Part shown: positions 17,363-25,917 of the stretch, piece after piece
How the letters are laid out: every line of letters begins with the position of its first letter
How positions within the stretch are numbered: the stretch's first letter is position 1
Assembly: GCA_031082185.1 (NCBI GenBank)
Contig: JAVHLI010000001.1
Span: 377,980-441,979 of the forward strand
Origin: a bacterium
GTDB lineage: Bacteria > Sysuimicrobiota > Sysuimicrobiia > Sysuimicrobiales > Humicultoraceae
DNA: 64,000 nucleotides
Reading direction: 5' to 3'
Made by a program: the position numbers and the translations under genes
The notes under the pieces: generated by a model
What the model saw: only the letters and a program-made list of their open reading frames with translations
The model's database searches: none
Told to the model about the DNA's origin: nothing

Positions 17363-17832
17363 GACGCGCCGTGCCGGATGCGGCTGCATTAGTTCTCATG
17401 GTGCTTCTGCTTGCTGCCGGCCATGCGCGGGCCGCGCCGACGCTGGACGATCAGATCCAAGCAATCGCGAACGAACTGATGTGCCCGGTCTGCGCAGGCC
17501 AGACCGTCGCTGAGTCCGAGGCCCAGCTCGCCGTGCAGATGCGCGCGGTCATACGCGAGCGGTTGCAGCAGGGCCAGACCCGGGAGCAGATCATCGCCTA
17601 TTTCGTGGCGCAGTTTGGCGAAGGGGTGCTCGCCGCGCCGCCGCGCCGGGGCATAGGCCTGATTCTCTGGATGTCGCTGCCCCTGGTCCTGGGCATCGGG
17701 TTCCTTGTACTCCGCCGATTCGTGCGTCGCAGCGCGACCGGAGGATCCACCGTTCCCACCCACTCCGCTCCCAGGCCTCCCACCCCTGCCGAGGCCGAGC
17801 GGATAGAGCGCGAGCTGCGCGAGCTCGAGTAG
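17359..17832 (+). CDS. ccmH: CcmH-like cytochrome c maturation thiol protein
   Basis: The 157-residue protein has a signal peptide (hydrophobic core about 8-26), then the CcmH core with NELMCPVCAGQTVAES. Cys42 and Cys45 match the family LRCxxC redox motif that reduces apocytochrome c or haem-binding cysteines outside the membrane. It continues with QMRAVIRERLQQGQTREQIIAYFVAQFGEGVLAAPP, also typical. One TM helix (about 97-117) and a polar tail with AERIERELRELE follow. No other ccm genes lie in the window. The ATG overlaps the TPR gene stop. Confidence 0.88.
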   Translation: MRRAVPDAAALVLMVLLLAAGHARAAPTLDDQIQAIANELMCPVCAGQTVAESEAQLAVQMRAVIRERLQQGQTREQIIAYFVAQFGEGVLAAPPRRGIGLILWMSLPLVLGIGFLVLRRFVRRSATGGSTVPTHSAPRPPTPAEAERIERELRELE

Positions 17833-17841
17833 GGGTCGCAG

Positions 17842-18594
17842 ATGCGCATCGGGGTCGTATCAGATGTCCACGCGAACCTCGAGGCGCTTGAAGCGGTCCT
17901 CGCGCACCAGGACCGTCAGGCCCCTGACATGCTGCTCTGCCTGGGTGACTTCGTCGGCTACGGTCCAGATCCCAACGCGTGCGTCGAACGGCTCCGTCCG
18001 CTGCTGCGGGCAGCGGTGATGGGCAACCACGACCAGGCGGCCCTGGGAGATTCTCCAACCGATCACTTCAACCTGTTCGCCCAGGAGGCCATCGTCTGGA
18101 CCCGGCAGGTGTTGGAAGACGGCCCTCGAGCCTTTCTAAGCGCGCTTTCCCAGCGCGCCGAACTCGCGGAGGACCCCACGGTGCTCCCGGGGCTGCTGTT
18201 GGTGCACGGCAGCCTGCGCCGGCCGTTGGACGAGTACATTACGGATGGCAGGATCGCCCGCGCGAGCTTCTTGGCGGCGTCGTTCGCGATAGCACTCGTG
18301 GGCCACACCCACCACCCCGCGATCTTCACGGAGTCGAAGCGACGGGTGAGCGCGCACGGTCTGCTGCCTGAGGTCCCGCGTGTCCTGCCGCCGGGCGCCC
18401 GGTACATAATCAATCCCGGCAGCGTGGGCCAGCCGCGCGACGGTGATCCACGCGCGGCCTACATTATTCTGGACACGGAGGGTCCCACAGCCACGCTGTT
18501 TCGCGTTCCCTATCCTATCGAGGAGACGCAACGCAAGATGGAAGCCGTAGGGCTCCCGGTGCCGCTGATCGAGCGGCTGGCGCTGGGGCGATAG
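17842..18594 (+). CDS. calcineurin-like metallophosphoesterase (YfcE-type)
   Basis: The 250-residue cytoplasmic dimetal phosphoesterase carries the full motif set: SDVHANLEAL (D-x-H), LGDFVGYGPDP (GD), GNHDQAALG (GNHD), and GHTHHPAIF (GHxH). It ends with the IINPGSVGQPRDGDPRA pattern. This subgroup covers phosphodiesterases and protein phosphatases; the substrate is not known. It starts nine bases after the ccmH stop with only a weak SD. Confidence 0.9.
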   Translation: MRIGVVSDVHANLEALEAVLAHQDRQAPDMLLCLGDFVGYGPDPNACVERLRPLLRAAVMGNHDQAALGDSPTDHFNLFAQEAIVWTRQVLEDGPRAFLSALSQRAELAEDPTVLPGLLLVHGSLRRPLDEYITDGRIARASFLAASFAIALVGHTHHPAIFTESKRRVSAHGLLPEVPRVLPPGARYIINPGSVGQPRDGDPRAAYIILDTEGPTATLFRVPYPIEETQRKMEAVGLPVPLIERLALGR

Positions 18595-18621
18595 CGGCGC
18601 ACACCTGATGGAGGTTCTATC

Positions 18622-20691
18622 ATGACGACCCGACGGATTACCGCTGAAGACCTGCTGGCATTGAGATGGATCAACGGTGTGGCGCTCTCACCCGACGGCC
18701 GCGCAGTTGCTTACTCGCAGGAGATCGTCGCGGCACGCAACGGCGCAGAGGGTGGTCCATCGCACGAATACCACGCGCACCTGTGGTTGGTCGAGACCGG
18801 AGGCGCGGTGCCGCGCCAGTTCACCTCCGGCGAGCAACGCGACCGCCAGCCAGCCTGGGCGCCGGATGGGGGACGGCTGCTTTTCACCTCCGATCGGGGA
18901 CCCGCACCCAAGGCCGGCGCGACGCGGCCGAAGCACCTGTGGGTGATCCCGCTGTGCGGGGGTGAGGCCGTCCGAATCACGCAGGAAGAGCACGGCCCCT
19001 CCGAGGCCGTCTGGTCCCCTGACGGCACGCAGATCGCGTTCACCGGTAAGCCGCCGGTGAAGGATAAGCCCACCGGCGATGTCAATGTGATCACGCGCAT
19101 GAAGCACAAGGCCGATGGCGAGGGCTTCTGGGACAACCGGTACAAGCACATCTTTGTCGTGCCCTCGGGTGGCGAGCCGGCCAGGCAGGTGACCGACGGC
19201 GATTTCGACCACCGCGAACCCGCGTGGAGCCCCGATGGGACACGGCTGGCGTTCGTTGCCAACCGGTCCGAGGACGCCGACTACACCAACATCGCCGACG
19301 TCTGGACGATCTCGCTCTCCACCGGCGAGGCGCAGAGACTGACCCGCGGTGTTGGGCCTGTTCTCATGCCGGCCTGGTCGCCCGACGGCACGATGATCGC
19401 GTACCTGGGGCATGAGAACGCGTGCATGGGTGCCTCGAACACGATGCTTTGGGTAGTGGCCGCCGACGGCAGCGGCGACCCCCGCTGCCTGACCCGTCAC
19501 TTCGATCGTACGCTGGCCCACCACATCATCACCGACATGCGGGCGCACCCCCACGCAGGGCAGCCGGTTTGGTCGCCCGACGGCCGGTTCATCTTCGTTA
19601 TGGTGGCAGAAGGCGGGACCACGCAATTAGCCTCGGTCGAGGTCGCCACAGGCGTCGTCGGATTGATGACCACGGGGCGCCGAGAGATCTACGGCGAGTC
19701 CTACGATGCGGCCTGCCGGCGCGTCGCGCTGGCCATCTCCGACCCGGCCGCACCCGGGGACATCTGGGTGGCAGAAGTGGAAGGCCTGGACGAAGGGCGG
19801 CCGGAGATTCCCGCATCCGGAGAACGGCGTCTGACCGAAGCCAACAAGGGGTTGCTCGACCAGGCGGAGCTCAGCCGGCCCGAACGGTTCGCGTACCGCG
19901 GCGCCGACGACTGGACGATCGAGGGGTGGGTGTTTCCGCCGGCAGGACTGGAGCCCGGAGGTCGGTATCCGGCGATCCTGACCATCCACGGCGGACCGCA
20001 CGGCGCCTACGGGGAAGCGTTCTTCCACGAGTTCCAGATGCTGGCCTCGCTCGGGTACGCGGTGATCCTAACCAATCCGCGCGGCAGCCAGGGCTACGGC
20101 CAGGTCTTCACCGCTGCGACAAAGCATGATTGGGGTGGGGAGGACTACGCCGACATCATGGCCGGGCTCGACGCCGCGCTGGCGCGGTTCCCCTATATAG
20201 ATCCCGACCGCCTCGGAGTGGAGGGCGGCTCCTACGGCGGTTACATGACCAACTGGGTCATAGGTCACACCGACCGGTTCAAGGCGGCGGTGACGATGCG
20301 GTCCATCTCCAATTGCCTGAGCCAGTGGGGGATGAGCGACCTGGCGTACTTCAAGGGCTACTGGGAGTTCCCTGGCGAACCCTGGGACAGTCCCCTGTTC
20401 TATTGGGAGCGGTCCCCGCTGGCCTACGTGAAGAACATCACCACCCCGCTGCTGATCCTGCACAGCGAGAACGACCTGCGCTGTCCTATCGGAGAGGGTG
20501 AGCAGCTCTTCGCGGCGCTCAAGAAGCTGGGTCGCGAGGTTGTCTTCGCGCGCTTTCCCAACGAAAGCCACGACCTCTCGCGCAACGGTCAGCCGCAGCA
20601 CCGGCTTGAGCGGTTGCGGCTGATCTCAGACTGGTTTACGAAGCATATCCCGGTGACGGCCGATGCCCAGGATCTACACCAGGACAGGTGA
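18622..20691 (+). CDS. S9 prolyl oligopeptidase-family peptidase (acylaminoacyl-peptidase type)
   Basis: The 689-residue cytoplasmic enzyme has no signal peptide. Residues about 15-415 form a beta-propeller with repeated PAWSPDGTRLAFV-type WD40/TolB blades, which gate access to the active site. The alpha/beta hydrolase domain (about 430-685) has GGSYGGYMTNW with Ser537, Asp618 (SENDLR) and His650 (ESHDLS) as catalytic triad. It would release N-acylated residues or dipeptides from short peptides. The ATG follows GATGGAGG. A paralogue lies at 29266-31260 with identical triad spacing. Confidence 0.93.
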   Translation: MTTRRITAEDLLALRWINGVALSPDGRAVAYSQEIVAARNGAEGGPSHEYHAHLWLVETGGAVPRQFTSGEQRDRQPAWAPDGGRLLFTSDRGPAPKAGATRPKHLWVIPLCGGEAVRITQEEHGPSEAVWSPDGTQIAFTGKPPVKDKPTGDVNVITRMKHKADGEGFWDNRYKHIFVVPSGGEPARQVTDGDFDHREPAWSPDGTRLAFVANRSEDADYTNIADVWTISLSTGEAQRLTRGVGPVLMPAWSPDGTMIAYLGHENACMGASNTMLWVVAADGSGDPRCLTRHFDRTLAHHIITDMRAHPHAGQPVWSPDGRFIFVMVAEGGTTQLASVEVATGVVGLMTTGRREIYGESYDAACRRVALAISDPAAPGDIWVAEVEGLDEGRPEIPASGERRLTEANKGLLDQAELSRPERFAYRGADDWTIEGWVFPPAGLEPGGRYPAILTIHGGPHGAYGEAFFHEFQMLASLGYAVILTNPRGSQGYGQVFTAATKHDWGGEDYADIMAGLDAALARFPYIDPDRLGVEGGSYGGYMTNWVIGHTDRFKAAVTMRSISNCLSQWGMSDLAYFKGYWEFPGEPWDSPLFYWERSPLAYVKNITTPLLILHSENDLRCPIGEGEQLFAALKKLGREVVFARFPNESHDLSRNGQPQHRLERLRLISDWFTKHIPVTADAQDLHQDR

Positions 20692-21214
20692 CCGCGGGGA
20701 GACAGGCCTGATTGGCGGAGGCCGCGTGCCCAAGGACGACCTCCGGGTCGAGGCCTACGGCGCGCTCGACGAGGCCTGCAGCGCGCTGGGGCTGCTGGCG
20801 GCGCACATGGACGCCGGCCTGGCACCGGTGATCCAGGGGATCCAGCGCACCCTTTTCGAGATGGGATCCGAGTTGGCCACACCCGGCACCGGCCCTGTGC
20901 CCTGTGGAGGCGCAGGGCCTGCCCTCGCCCCCAGCGCCGTCCTGGTCCTTGAAGGCCTGATAGACGGCTGGGAAGCGGAGCTGCCGCCCCAGCACGCGTT
21001 CATTCTGCCCGGGGGGAGCGAGCCGGCGGCCATCTGCCACCTCGCACGCGCGCTGGTCCGCCGTGCGGAGCGGCGCGCGGTGACGCTGGCACGTTCGGCC
21101 GAGATCAACCCCGAGATCCTGCGATACCTCAACCGGCTTTCTGACTGCCTGTTCGTGCTGGCCCGGTTGCTCAATCACCGCCGCGGGGTGCCTGATCTGC
21201 CCTGGGAGGGCTAG
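20663..21214 (+). CDS. PduO-type cob(I)alamin adenosyltransferase
   Basis: The 183-residue enzyme transfers adenosyl from ATP to cob(I)alamin to make coenzyme B12. It shows the PduO/MMAB signature IYTRTGDRGETGLIGGGRV, then RVEAYGALDEACSALGL, and later LPGGSEPAAICHLARALVRRAERR and LNRLSDCLFVLARLLN. It starts inside the last 29 bp of the S9 peptidase gene. No B12-dependent enzyme gene is visible in the window. Its end overlaps the convergent otsB stop by four bases (CTAG). Confidence 0.95.
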   Translation: MPRIYTRTGDRGETGLIGGGRVPKDDLRVEAYGALDEACSALGLLAAHMDAGLAPVIQGIQRTLFEMGSELATPGTGPVPCGGAGPALAPSAVLVLEGLIDGWEAELPPQHAFILPGGSEPAAICHLARALVRRAERRAVTLARSAEINPEILRYLNRLSDCLFVLARLLNHRRGVPDLPWEG

Positions 21215-21990
21215 GTAGGAGCGGTCATCCAGCCCGCGATCGCTTCCAGTAACCGGCCCACCTCCCCGACGTTTCGCACCCGGTAGCGGGCGGCGGTCGG
21301 CTGCGGATATGGGGCCACCCGGATGGTGATCCCAGTGTCCGCGAGCGCCACGAACGCGTCTTCGTCGGTGCTGTCGTCGCCGACATAGACGACCGTACAT
21401 CGCGCCTCCCAGCCGCTACCCAGGGCGTGTTCGAGCAGCCAGCGCGCGGCTTTTCCTTTGTCCCAGTCCACCATCGGCAGTATCTCGAGGACCATCTTCC
21501 CTTCCCGTGCTACAAGGCGCCCCGGCGGAACCCGGCCCAGCTCCTCAAGCACGATCCGCCGCACTGTTTCGATATTCTTGCGGGGGACCAGGCGGAAGTG
21601 AACGCTGGCGGAGAGACCCTTGTTCTCCACAAGGGCGCCACGCACATCGCGCAGACGAAGAGAGAGGCGGTCGCAACATGCGGCGACGAGGCCCCGAGCC
21701 TCCACGGCATCATCGTGTGCCAGCGTCCACCCGGGCCCTGCGAGCTCCAGACCATGGTTGCCCGCGTACAGGATGTGCTCCAGGCCGATGCGCCGCCGGA
21801 TATCTTCGAGGGCCCGTCCGCTGATGACCCCCACGAGGATCCGGGGGTTGTGGCTCAGGCGCTCCAGCAGGCCGCGAAGACTGGGGTCCAGGTGCACATC
21901 GTCGGGCCGGTCGGCGATCTCGGCTAGCGTGCCATCGAAGTCCAGCAGGACCGCCAGGTGATCGCGCCCCGCGAACCCGTAGCCCCTCAT
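21211..21990 (-). CDS. otsB: trehalose-6-phosphate phosphatase
   Basis: The 259-residue HAD-superfamily phosphatase has the nucleophile motif LLDFDGTLAEIADRPDDV (DFDGT at 17-21), IVGVISGR-like motif II (VGVISGRALEDI), YAGNHGLEL, and the acidic motif VYVGDDSTDEDAFVAL. This set is typical of OtsB, which converts trehalose-6-phosphate to trehalose. Its ATG overlaps the treS stop (ATGA), so it is last in the gmhA-tag-treS-otsB transcript. No otsA is visible here. Confidence 0.92.
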   Translation of the reverse strand: MRGYGFAGRDHLAVLLDFDGTLAEIADRPDDVHLDPSLRGLLERLSHNPRILVGVISGRALEDIRRRIGLEHILYAGNHGLELAGPGWTLAHDDAVEARGLVAACCDRLSLRLRDVRGALVENKGLSASVHFRLVPRKNIETVRRIVLEELGRVPPGRLVAREGKMVLEILPMVDWDKGKAARWLLEHALGSGWEARCTVVYVGDDSTDEDAFVALADTGITIRVAPYPQPTAARYRVRNVGEVGRLLEAIAGWMTAPT

Positions 21991-23612
21991 GGCCCGGACA
22001 GACGGAACCAGTAGAAGCTGTGGGGTCCGAGGGTGAGGAAGTACGGGAGATTGCCTATCGGCGGGAACGGCGTGTCGCCGAAGAGCTCGACCGGCGTCCG
22101 CCCGACGAAGCGCCGGAGGTCCAGCTCACATGGTTGAGCGTACCTCGAGAGGTTGACGACACACAGAATCGCCGTCTCGTGGTCCGTCCGCAGATAGGCG
22201 AGCACTTTAGGGTTGGCCAGCTCGAGGAACTCGATCGCGCCCCGCCCAAAGACAGGGGATCGCTGTCGGATACCGATCACCCGTTTCATCCAGTTCAGCA
22301 GCGAGGCCGGGTTGCGCTGCTGCGCCTCGACGTTGACCGCCTCGTAGTGGAACTCCGGATCGACGACCACCGGCAGATAGAGCTGCTGGCGGTTCGCCGA
22401 CGAGAACCCGGCGTTGCGGTCTGAGTTCCACTGCATGGGCGTGCGCACGCCCGAGCGGTCACCCAGGTAGAAGTTGTCCCCCATGCCGATCTCATCGCCG
22501 TAGTAGATGCTTGGGGTGCCGGGCAGCGATAGGAGCAGGCTGTTTAGCACCTCGATCCTCCGGCGGCTGTTGTTGAGCAGCGGGGCCAGCCGGCGGCGGA
22601 TGCCCAGATTCAGCCGCATGCGCGGCTCTCGAGCATACTCGGCCTGCATGTACGCGCGCTCCTCATCGGTGACCATCTCGAGGGTGAGCTCGTCGTGGTT
22701 GCGGAGGAAGATGACCCACTGGCAGGGGGGAGGGGCCTGTGGAGTCTGGATGACGGCGTCCACGATCGGCTGCCTGTACTCGCGCCGGATTGCCGTGAAC
22801 ATCCTGGGCATCAGCGAGAAGTGAAAGGCAGCGTGGAACTCGTCGCCTTCCCCGAAGTACGCGCAGAGATCCTCAGGCCGCTGGTTGGCTTCGGCCAGGA
22901 GCATCCTGTCACCGTATCGCTCGTCCACGAAGCGCCGGATCCGCTGGACGAAGGCGTGCGTCTCCGGGAGGTTCTCGCAGGAGGTCCCCTCGCGCTCGAA
23001 CAGATATGGAACGGCATCGAGCCGAAGCCCATCCACGCCGCGGTCCAGCCAGAACCCGGCCACGCCCAGGATCGCTTCTTGCACGGCGGGATTGGCGTAG
23101 TTCAGGTCGGGCTGGTGGCTGAAGAACCGGTGCCAGTAGTAGGCGCCTGCCGCGGGGTCCCATGTCCAGTTGGAGGCCTCGGTGTCCAAGAAGATGACCC
23201 GGGCCTGCTGGTAGCGGTTGTGGGTGGCGCTCCAGACGTACCAGTCACGGTAGGGCGACTCGGGCGATCGCCGGGAGTCGCGGAACCACGGGTGCTGGTC
23301 TGAGGTGTGGTTGAGCACCATCTCGGTGATGACCCGCATGCCCCGGCGGTGGGCCTCGTTCAGGAACTCCTGGAAGTCGTCCAGCGTGCCGTAGTCGGGA
23401 TGGACGGCGCAGTAGTCGGAGATGTCGTATCCGTCGTCCTTGAGCGGGGAAGGGTAAAACGGCATCAGCCACAGGCAGTCGACGCCGAGTTCCTGGATGT
23501 AGTCCAGTTTCTCCAGGAGGCCGCGGAAGTCCCCGGTGCCGCTGCCGTCGGAGTCGCGGAACGCCCGCACGTACAACTGATATATGATGGCATCCTTGTA
23601 CCAGTCGCTCAT
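21987..23612 (-). CDS. treS: trehalose synthase (maltose-trehalose isomerase), GH13
   Basis: The 541-residue GH13 enzyme interconverts maltose and trehalose. It starts MSDWYKDAIIYQLYVRAF, typical of TreS. The catalytic residues are Asp199 (GLRLDA, nucleophile), Glu241 (LLAEANQ, acid/base) and Asp307 (LRNHDEL). The barrel is followed by a short beta C-domain. It lacks the maltokinase fusion seen in some TreS. The ATG at 23612 follows GGAGG; the same frame is open upstream through tag but is not translated as one protein. Both ends overlap neighbours by ATGA. Confidence 0.93.
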   Translation of the reverse strand: MSDWYKDAIIYQLYVRAFRDSDGSGTGDFRGLLEKLDYIQELGVDCLWLMPFYPSPLKDDGYDISDYCAVHPDYGTLDDFQEFLNEAHRRGMRVITEMVLNHTSDQHPWFRDSRRSPESPYRDWYVWSATHNRYQQARVIFLDTEASNWTWDPAAGAYYWHRFFSHQPDLNYANPAVQEAILGVAGFWLDRGVDGLRLDAVPYLFEREGTSCENLPETHAFVQRIRRFVDERYGDRMLLAEANQRPEDLCAYFGEGDEFHAAFHFSLMPRMFTAIRREYRQPIVDAVIQTPQAPPPCQWVIFLRNHDELTLEMVTDEERAYMQAEYAREPRMRLNLGIRRRLAPLLNNSRRRIEVLNSLLLSLPGTPSIYYGDEIGMGDNFYLGDRSGVRTPMQWNSDRNAGFSSANRQQLYLPVVVDPEFHYEAVNVEAQQRNPASLLNWMKRVIGIRQRSPVFGRGAIEFLELANPKVLAYLRTDHETAILCVVNLSRYAQPCELDLRRFVGRTPVELFGDTPFPPIGNLPYFLTLGPHSFYWFRLSGP

Positions 23613-24187
23613 AGTGGTCCTCCGGGCCGATCCACCTCGCGATGTCTGAAGCACCGCACCACATGGTCGTTCACCTGGCCCGCCGCCTGCATGAAAGCGT
23701 AGCAGATCGTCGAGCCCGCGAACTTGAAGCCACGCGAGCGCAGGTCGCGGCTCATCGCGTCGGACTCCTTGCTCATCGCCGGGATCTGCGCGACCGAGCG
23801 GAACCGGTGCACGATCGTGCGGCCGCCGACGAACTGCCAGATGTAGCGGTCGAACGAACCGAACTCGGCCTGGGTTTCCAGAAACCGCCGTGCGTTGTGG
23901 ACCGTGGCCTCGACCTTCTGGCGGTTGCGAACTATCCCTGGGTCTGCGAGCAGACGCCGGAGGTCGCGCGCGGTGTACCGGGCGATCCGCGCCGGGTCGA
24001 AGCCGTGCAGCGCGCGGCGGAACTGCTCGCGCTTCTCGAGGATGATCGCCCAGCTCAGCCCGGCCTGGAACGCGTCGAGCACCAGGAACTCGAACAGCTT
24101 GCGGTCGTCGTGCACCGGCACGCCCCACTCGGTGTCGTGGTAGGCGACCATCAGCGGATTGGCGTTCGCCCACGCGCACCGCATCAT
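23609..24187 (-). CDS. tag: 3-methyladenine DNA glycosylase I (Tag family)
   Basis: The 192-residue HhH-type glycosylase removes 3-methyladenine from DNA. It has MRCAWANANPLMVAYHDTEWGVP (C4 and H17, zinc ligands in E. coli Tag), FQAGLSWAIILEKREQFR, and C-terminal VNDHVVRCFRH supplying the second His/Cys pair. The position matching E. coli Glu38 is Asp38. The ATG at 24187 overlaps the upstream stop (ATGA) and gives exact register with E. coli Tag. Its presence between sugar genes is unusual. Confidence 0.9.
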   Translation of the reverse strand: MMRCAWANANPLMVAYHDTEWGVPVHDDRKLFEFLVLDAFQAGLSWAIILEKREQFRRALHGFDPARIARYTARDLRRLLADPGIVRNRQKVEATVHNARRFLETQAEFGSFDRYIWQFVGGRTIVHRFRSVAQIPAMSKESDAMSRDLRSRGFKFAGSTICYAFMQAAGQVNDHVVRCFRHREVDRPGGPL

Positions 24188-24798
24188 CGGTCTGCCGCCA
24201 CCCACGCCTCCTCCACGGTCGCGCAGATGGCGTGGCCTATGGCGATGTGCGCTTCTTGGATCAGCGCCGTCTGTTCCGAGGGTGCCTGGATCGCCACATC
24301 GACCAGCGCCGCAAGCGTGCCGCCGTCCCTGCCAGTGAGCGCTATCACGCGAGCTCCGGCACGCCGGGCGGCCTCGGCCCCCCGGACCACACTGGCCGAT
24401 CCGCCGCTGGTGGAGAGCGCGATCGCCACGTCACCCTCGCGGACCAGCGCCTCGACCTGGCGGGCAAATACCTGGTCGTAGCCGAAGTCGTTGGCGATGG
24501 AGGTCAGCACCGAGGTATCCGTCGTGAGGGCGACCGCGGGGATCGGGGTCCTGGGGCACGCGAACTTCCCGACGAACTCGGCCGCCAGGTGCTGGGCGTC
24601 GGCGGCCGACCCGCCGTTTCCGAAAAGGTAGATCCTACCGCCGCGTAAGACGGCCTCGATGACCAGGCACGCCGCCGCCGCTATCTTCTCCGTATGCGCG
24701 CGCAGGCACTCCTGCCTGACCGCGACTCCCGCCGCCAGGTGCGCCTGCACGCGCCGCAGGGCCGCGTCGCGCTGCTTGGACTGCGCCTCTCTGGTCAT
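24184..24798 (-). CDS. gmhA: SIS-domain phosphoheptose isomerase
   Basis: The 204-residue SIS-domain protein matches GmhA/DiaA: FGNGGSAADAQHLAAEFVGKF, ALTTDTSVLTSIANDFGYDQVFARQVEAL, ALSTSGGSASVVRGAEAARRAGARVIALTGRDGG and a C-terminal QEAHIAIGHAICATVEE. GmhA converts sedoheptulose-7-phosphate to a heptose-7-phosphate for envelope sugars; DiaA is a DnaA-binding homologue, so the exact role is open. The ATG at 24798 lies five bases after AGGTGA; a GTG at 24807 is possible. It is first in the minus-strand operon. Confidence 0.88.
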   Translation of the reverse strand: MTREAQSKQRDAALRRVQAHLAAGVAVRQECLRAHTEKIAAAACLVIEAVLRGGRIYLFGNGGSAADAQHLAAEFVGKFACPRTPIPAVALTTDTSVLTSIANDFGYDQVFARQVEALVREGDVAIALSTSGGSASVVRGAEAARRAGARVIALTGRDGGTLAALVDVAIQAPSEQTALIQEAHIAIGHAICATVEEAWVAADR

Positions 24799-24909
24799 GA
24801 CGATCACCTGTTCGCCGCGCTCCGTGGGGTTCCTGGCGGCCGCAGGGAAGGGGTTCTGCTGCCCGCGAGGAACCTCTCATGTGGCCCAATATCAAGGAGG
24901 ACCTTTCCA

Positions 24910-25914
24910 ATGCGACGATGGTTCGCGTTTCTGCTTATTGTCGCCCTGCTGCTGCCGGCATCCGCCGCGCGGGCGCAGGCACCGTCACTGACCGTGTACT
25001 CCAGCGTGGACGAGGAGAACGCGCGCAAGATCCTGGGTGCGTTCAGCCGGGCCACCGGTGTTGAGGCGCGGATAACCTTCCTTTCCACCGGTCCGGCGCT
25101 GGCGCGGCTGGAGGCCGAGCGCGGCAATCCCCAGGCGGACGTCTGGTTCGGCGCGCCGAGCGAGAACCACGTGGACGCCAAGATCCGCGGGCTCACGCAG
25201 CCCTATGCCTCACCAGGCGCTGCGGCGCTCGACGCCCGGTTCCGCGACCCTGAGAACTACTGGGTGAGTTTCTACATGAACCCGCTGGGGTTCGGTCTGA
25301 ACACCAAGGTGCTGGAGGACCGGAAGATCAAGCGGCCGGTATCCTGGCAGGACCTGCTCAGCCCCCAGCTCCGAGGGCTGATCCAGATGCCGAGCCCGCA
25401 GACCTCGGGAACCGCCTACAACATGGTGGTTGCGCTGGTGCAGATCATGGGTGAGGACAAGACGTTTGCCTACATGAGGCAGCTTCACCCCAACATCCAG
25501 ACCTACACCACCAGCGGCACCGCGCCCTCGCGCGCGGTGGCGTTCGGCGAGGTCGCCATCGGCATCCAGTTCACACCCGCGCTCTACCAGCTCTACTTCC
25601 GCGGCTACCCTCTGCTTACGGTCTTCCCCAAGGAGGGCGTGGGCTTTGAGGCGCCGGCGATCTCGATCATCAAGGGGACGCGGCGCGAGGCCGAGGCCCG
25701 GCGGCTTGTGGACTGGATGATCTCGCCCGAGGGGCAGAACAGTTTGGCCGAGCACGAGACCTTCTTCTTCCCGGTGAGCGAGAAGGCAAAGCGCCAGCCC
25801 GGTCTTCCGGCGCTGCGCCTGGTCCCGCTCATCAAGTACGACGTGGACTTCGCGGGCAAGAACCGCCTGCGCCTTGTCAACCGTTGGATCAACGAGGTGC
25901 TGGGCGGCCGCTAG
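24910..25914 (+). CDS. iron(III)-type ABC transporter substrate-binding protein
   Basis: The 334-residue periplasmic-type binding protein has a signal peptide ending ARAQA (about residue 23). The mature start LTVYSSVDEENARKILGAFSRATGV, with ADVWFGAPSENH and FGEVAIGIQFTPA, matches the FbpA/AfuA cluster (SBP_bac_6/8). Ligands may be ferric iron or phosphonate-like anions. The ATG has a perfect AAGGAGG nine bases upstream. It heads an SBP-permease-ATPase operon. No Fur-box-like sequence is evident upstream. Confidence 0.88.
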   Translation: MRRWFAFLLIVALLLPASAARAQAPSLTVYSSVDEENARKILGAFSRATGVEARITFLSTGPALARLEAERGNPQADVWFGAPSENHVDAKIRGLTQPYASPGAAALDARFRDPENYWVSFYMNPLGFGLNTKVLEDRKIKRPVSWQDLLSPQLRGLIQMPSPQTSGTAYNMVVALVQIMGEDKTFAYMRQLHPNIQTYTTSGTAPSRAVAFGEVAIGIQFTPALYQLYFRGYPLLTVFPKEGVGFEAPAISIIKGTRREAEARRLVDWMISPEGQNSLAEHETFFFPVSEKAKRQPGLPALRLVPLIKYDVDFAGKNRLRLVNRWINEVLGGR

Positions 25915-25917
25915 GGC

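Noticed and set aside
23613-24179. TreS reading frame extended upstream through the tag gene
   Set aside because: Those residues are Arg/Pro-rich shadow sequence of tag; the conserved TreS start MSDWYKDA has its own SD.
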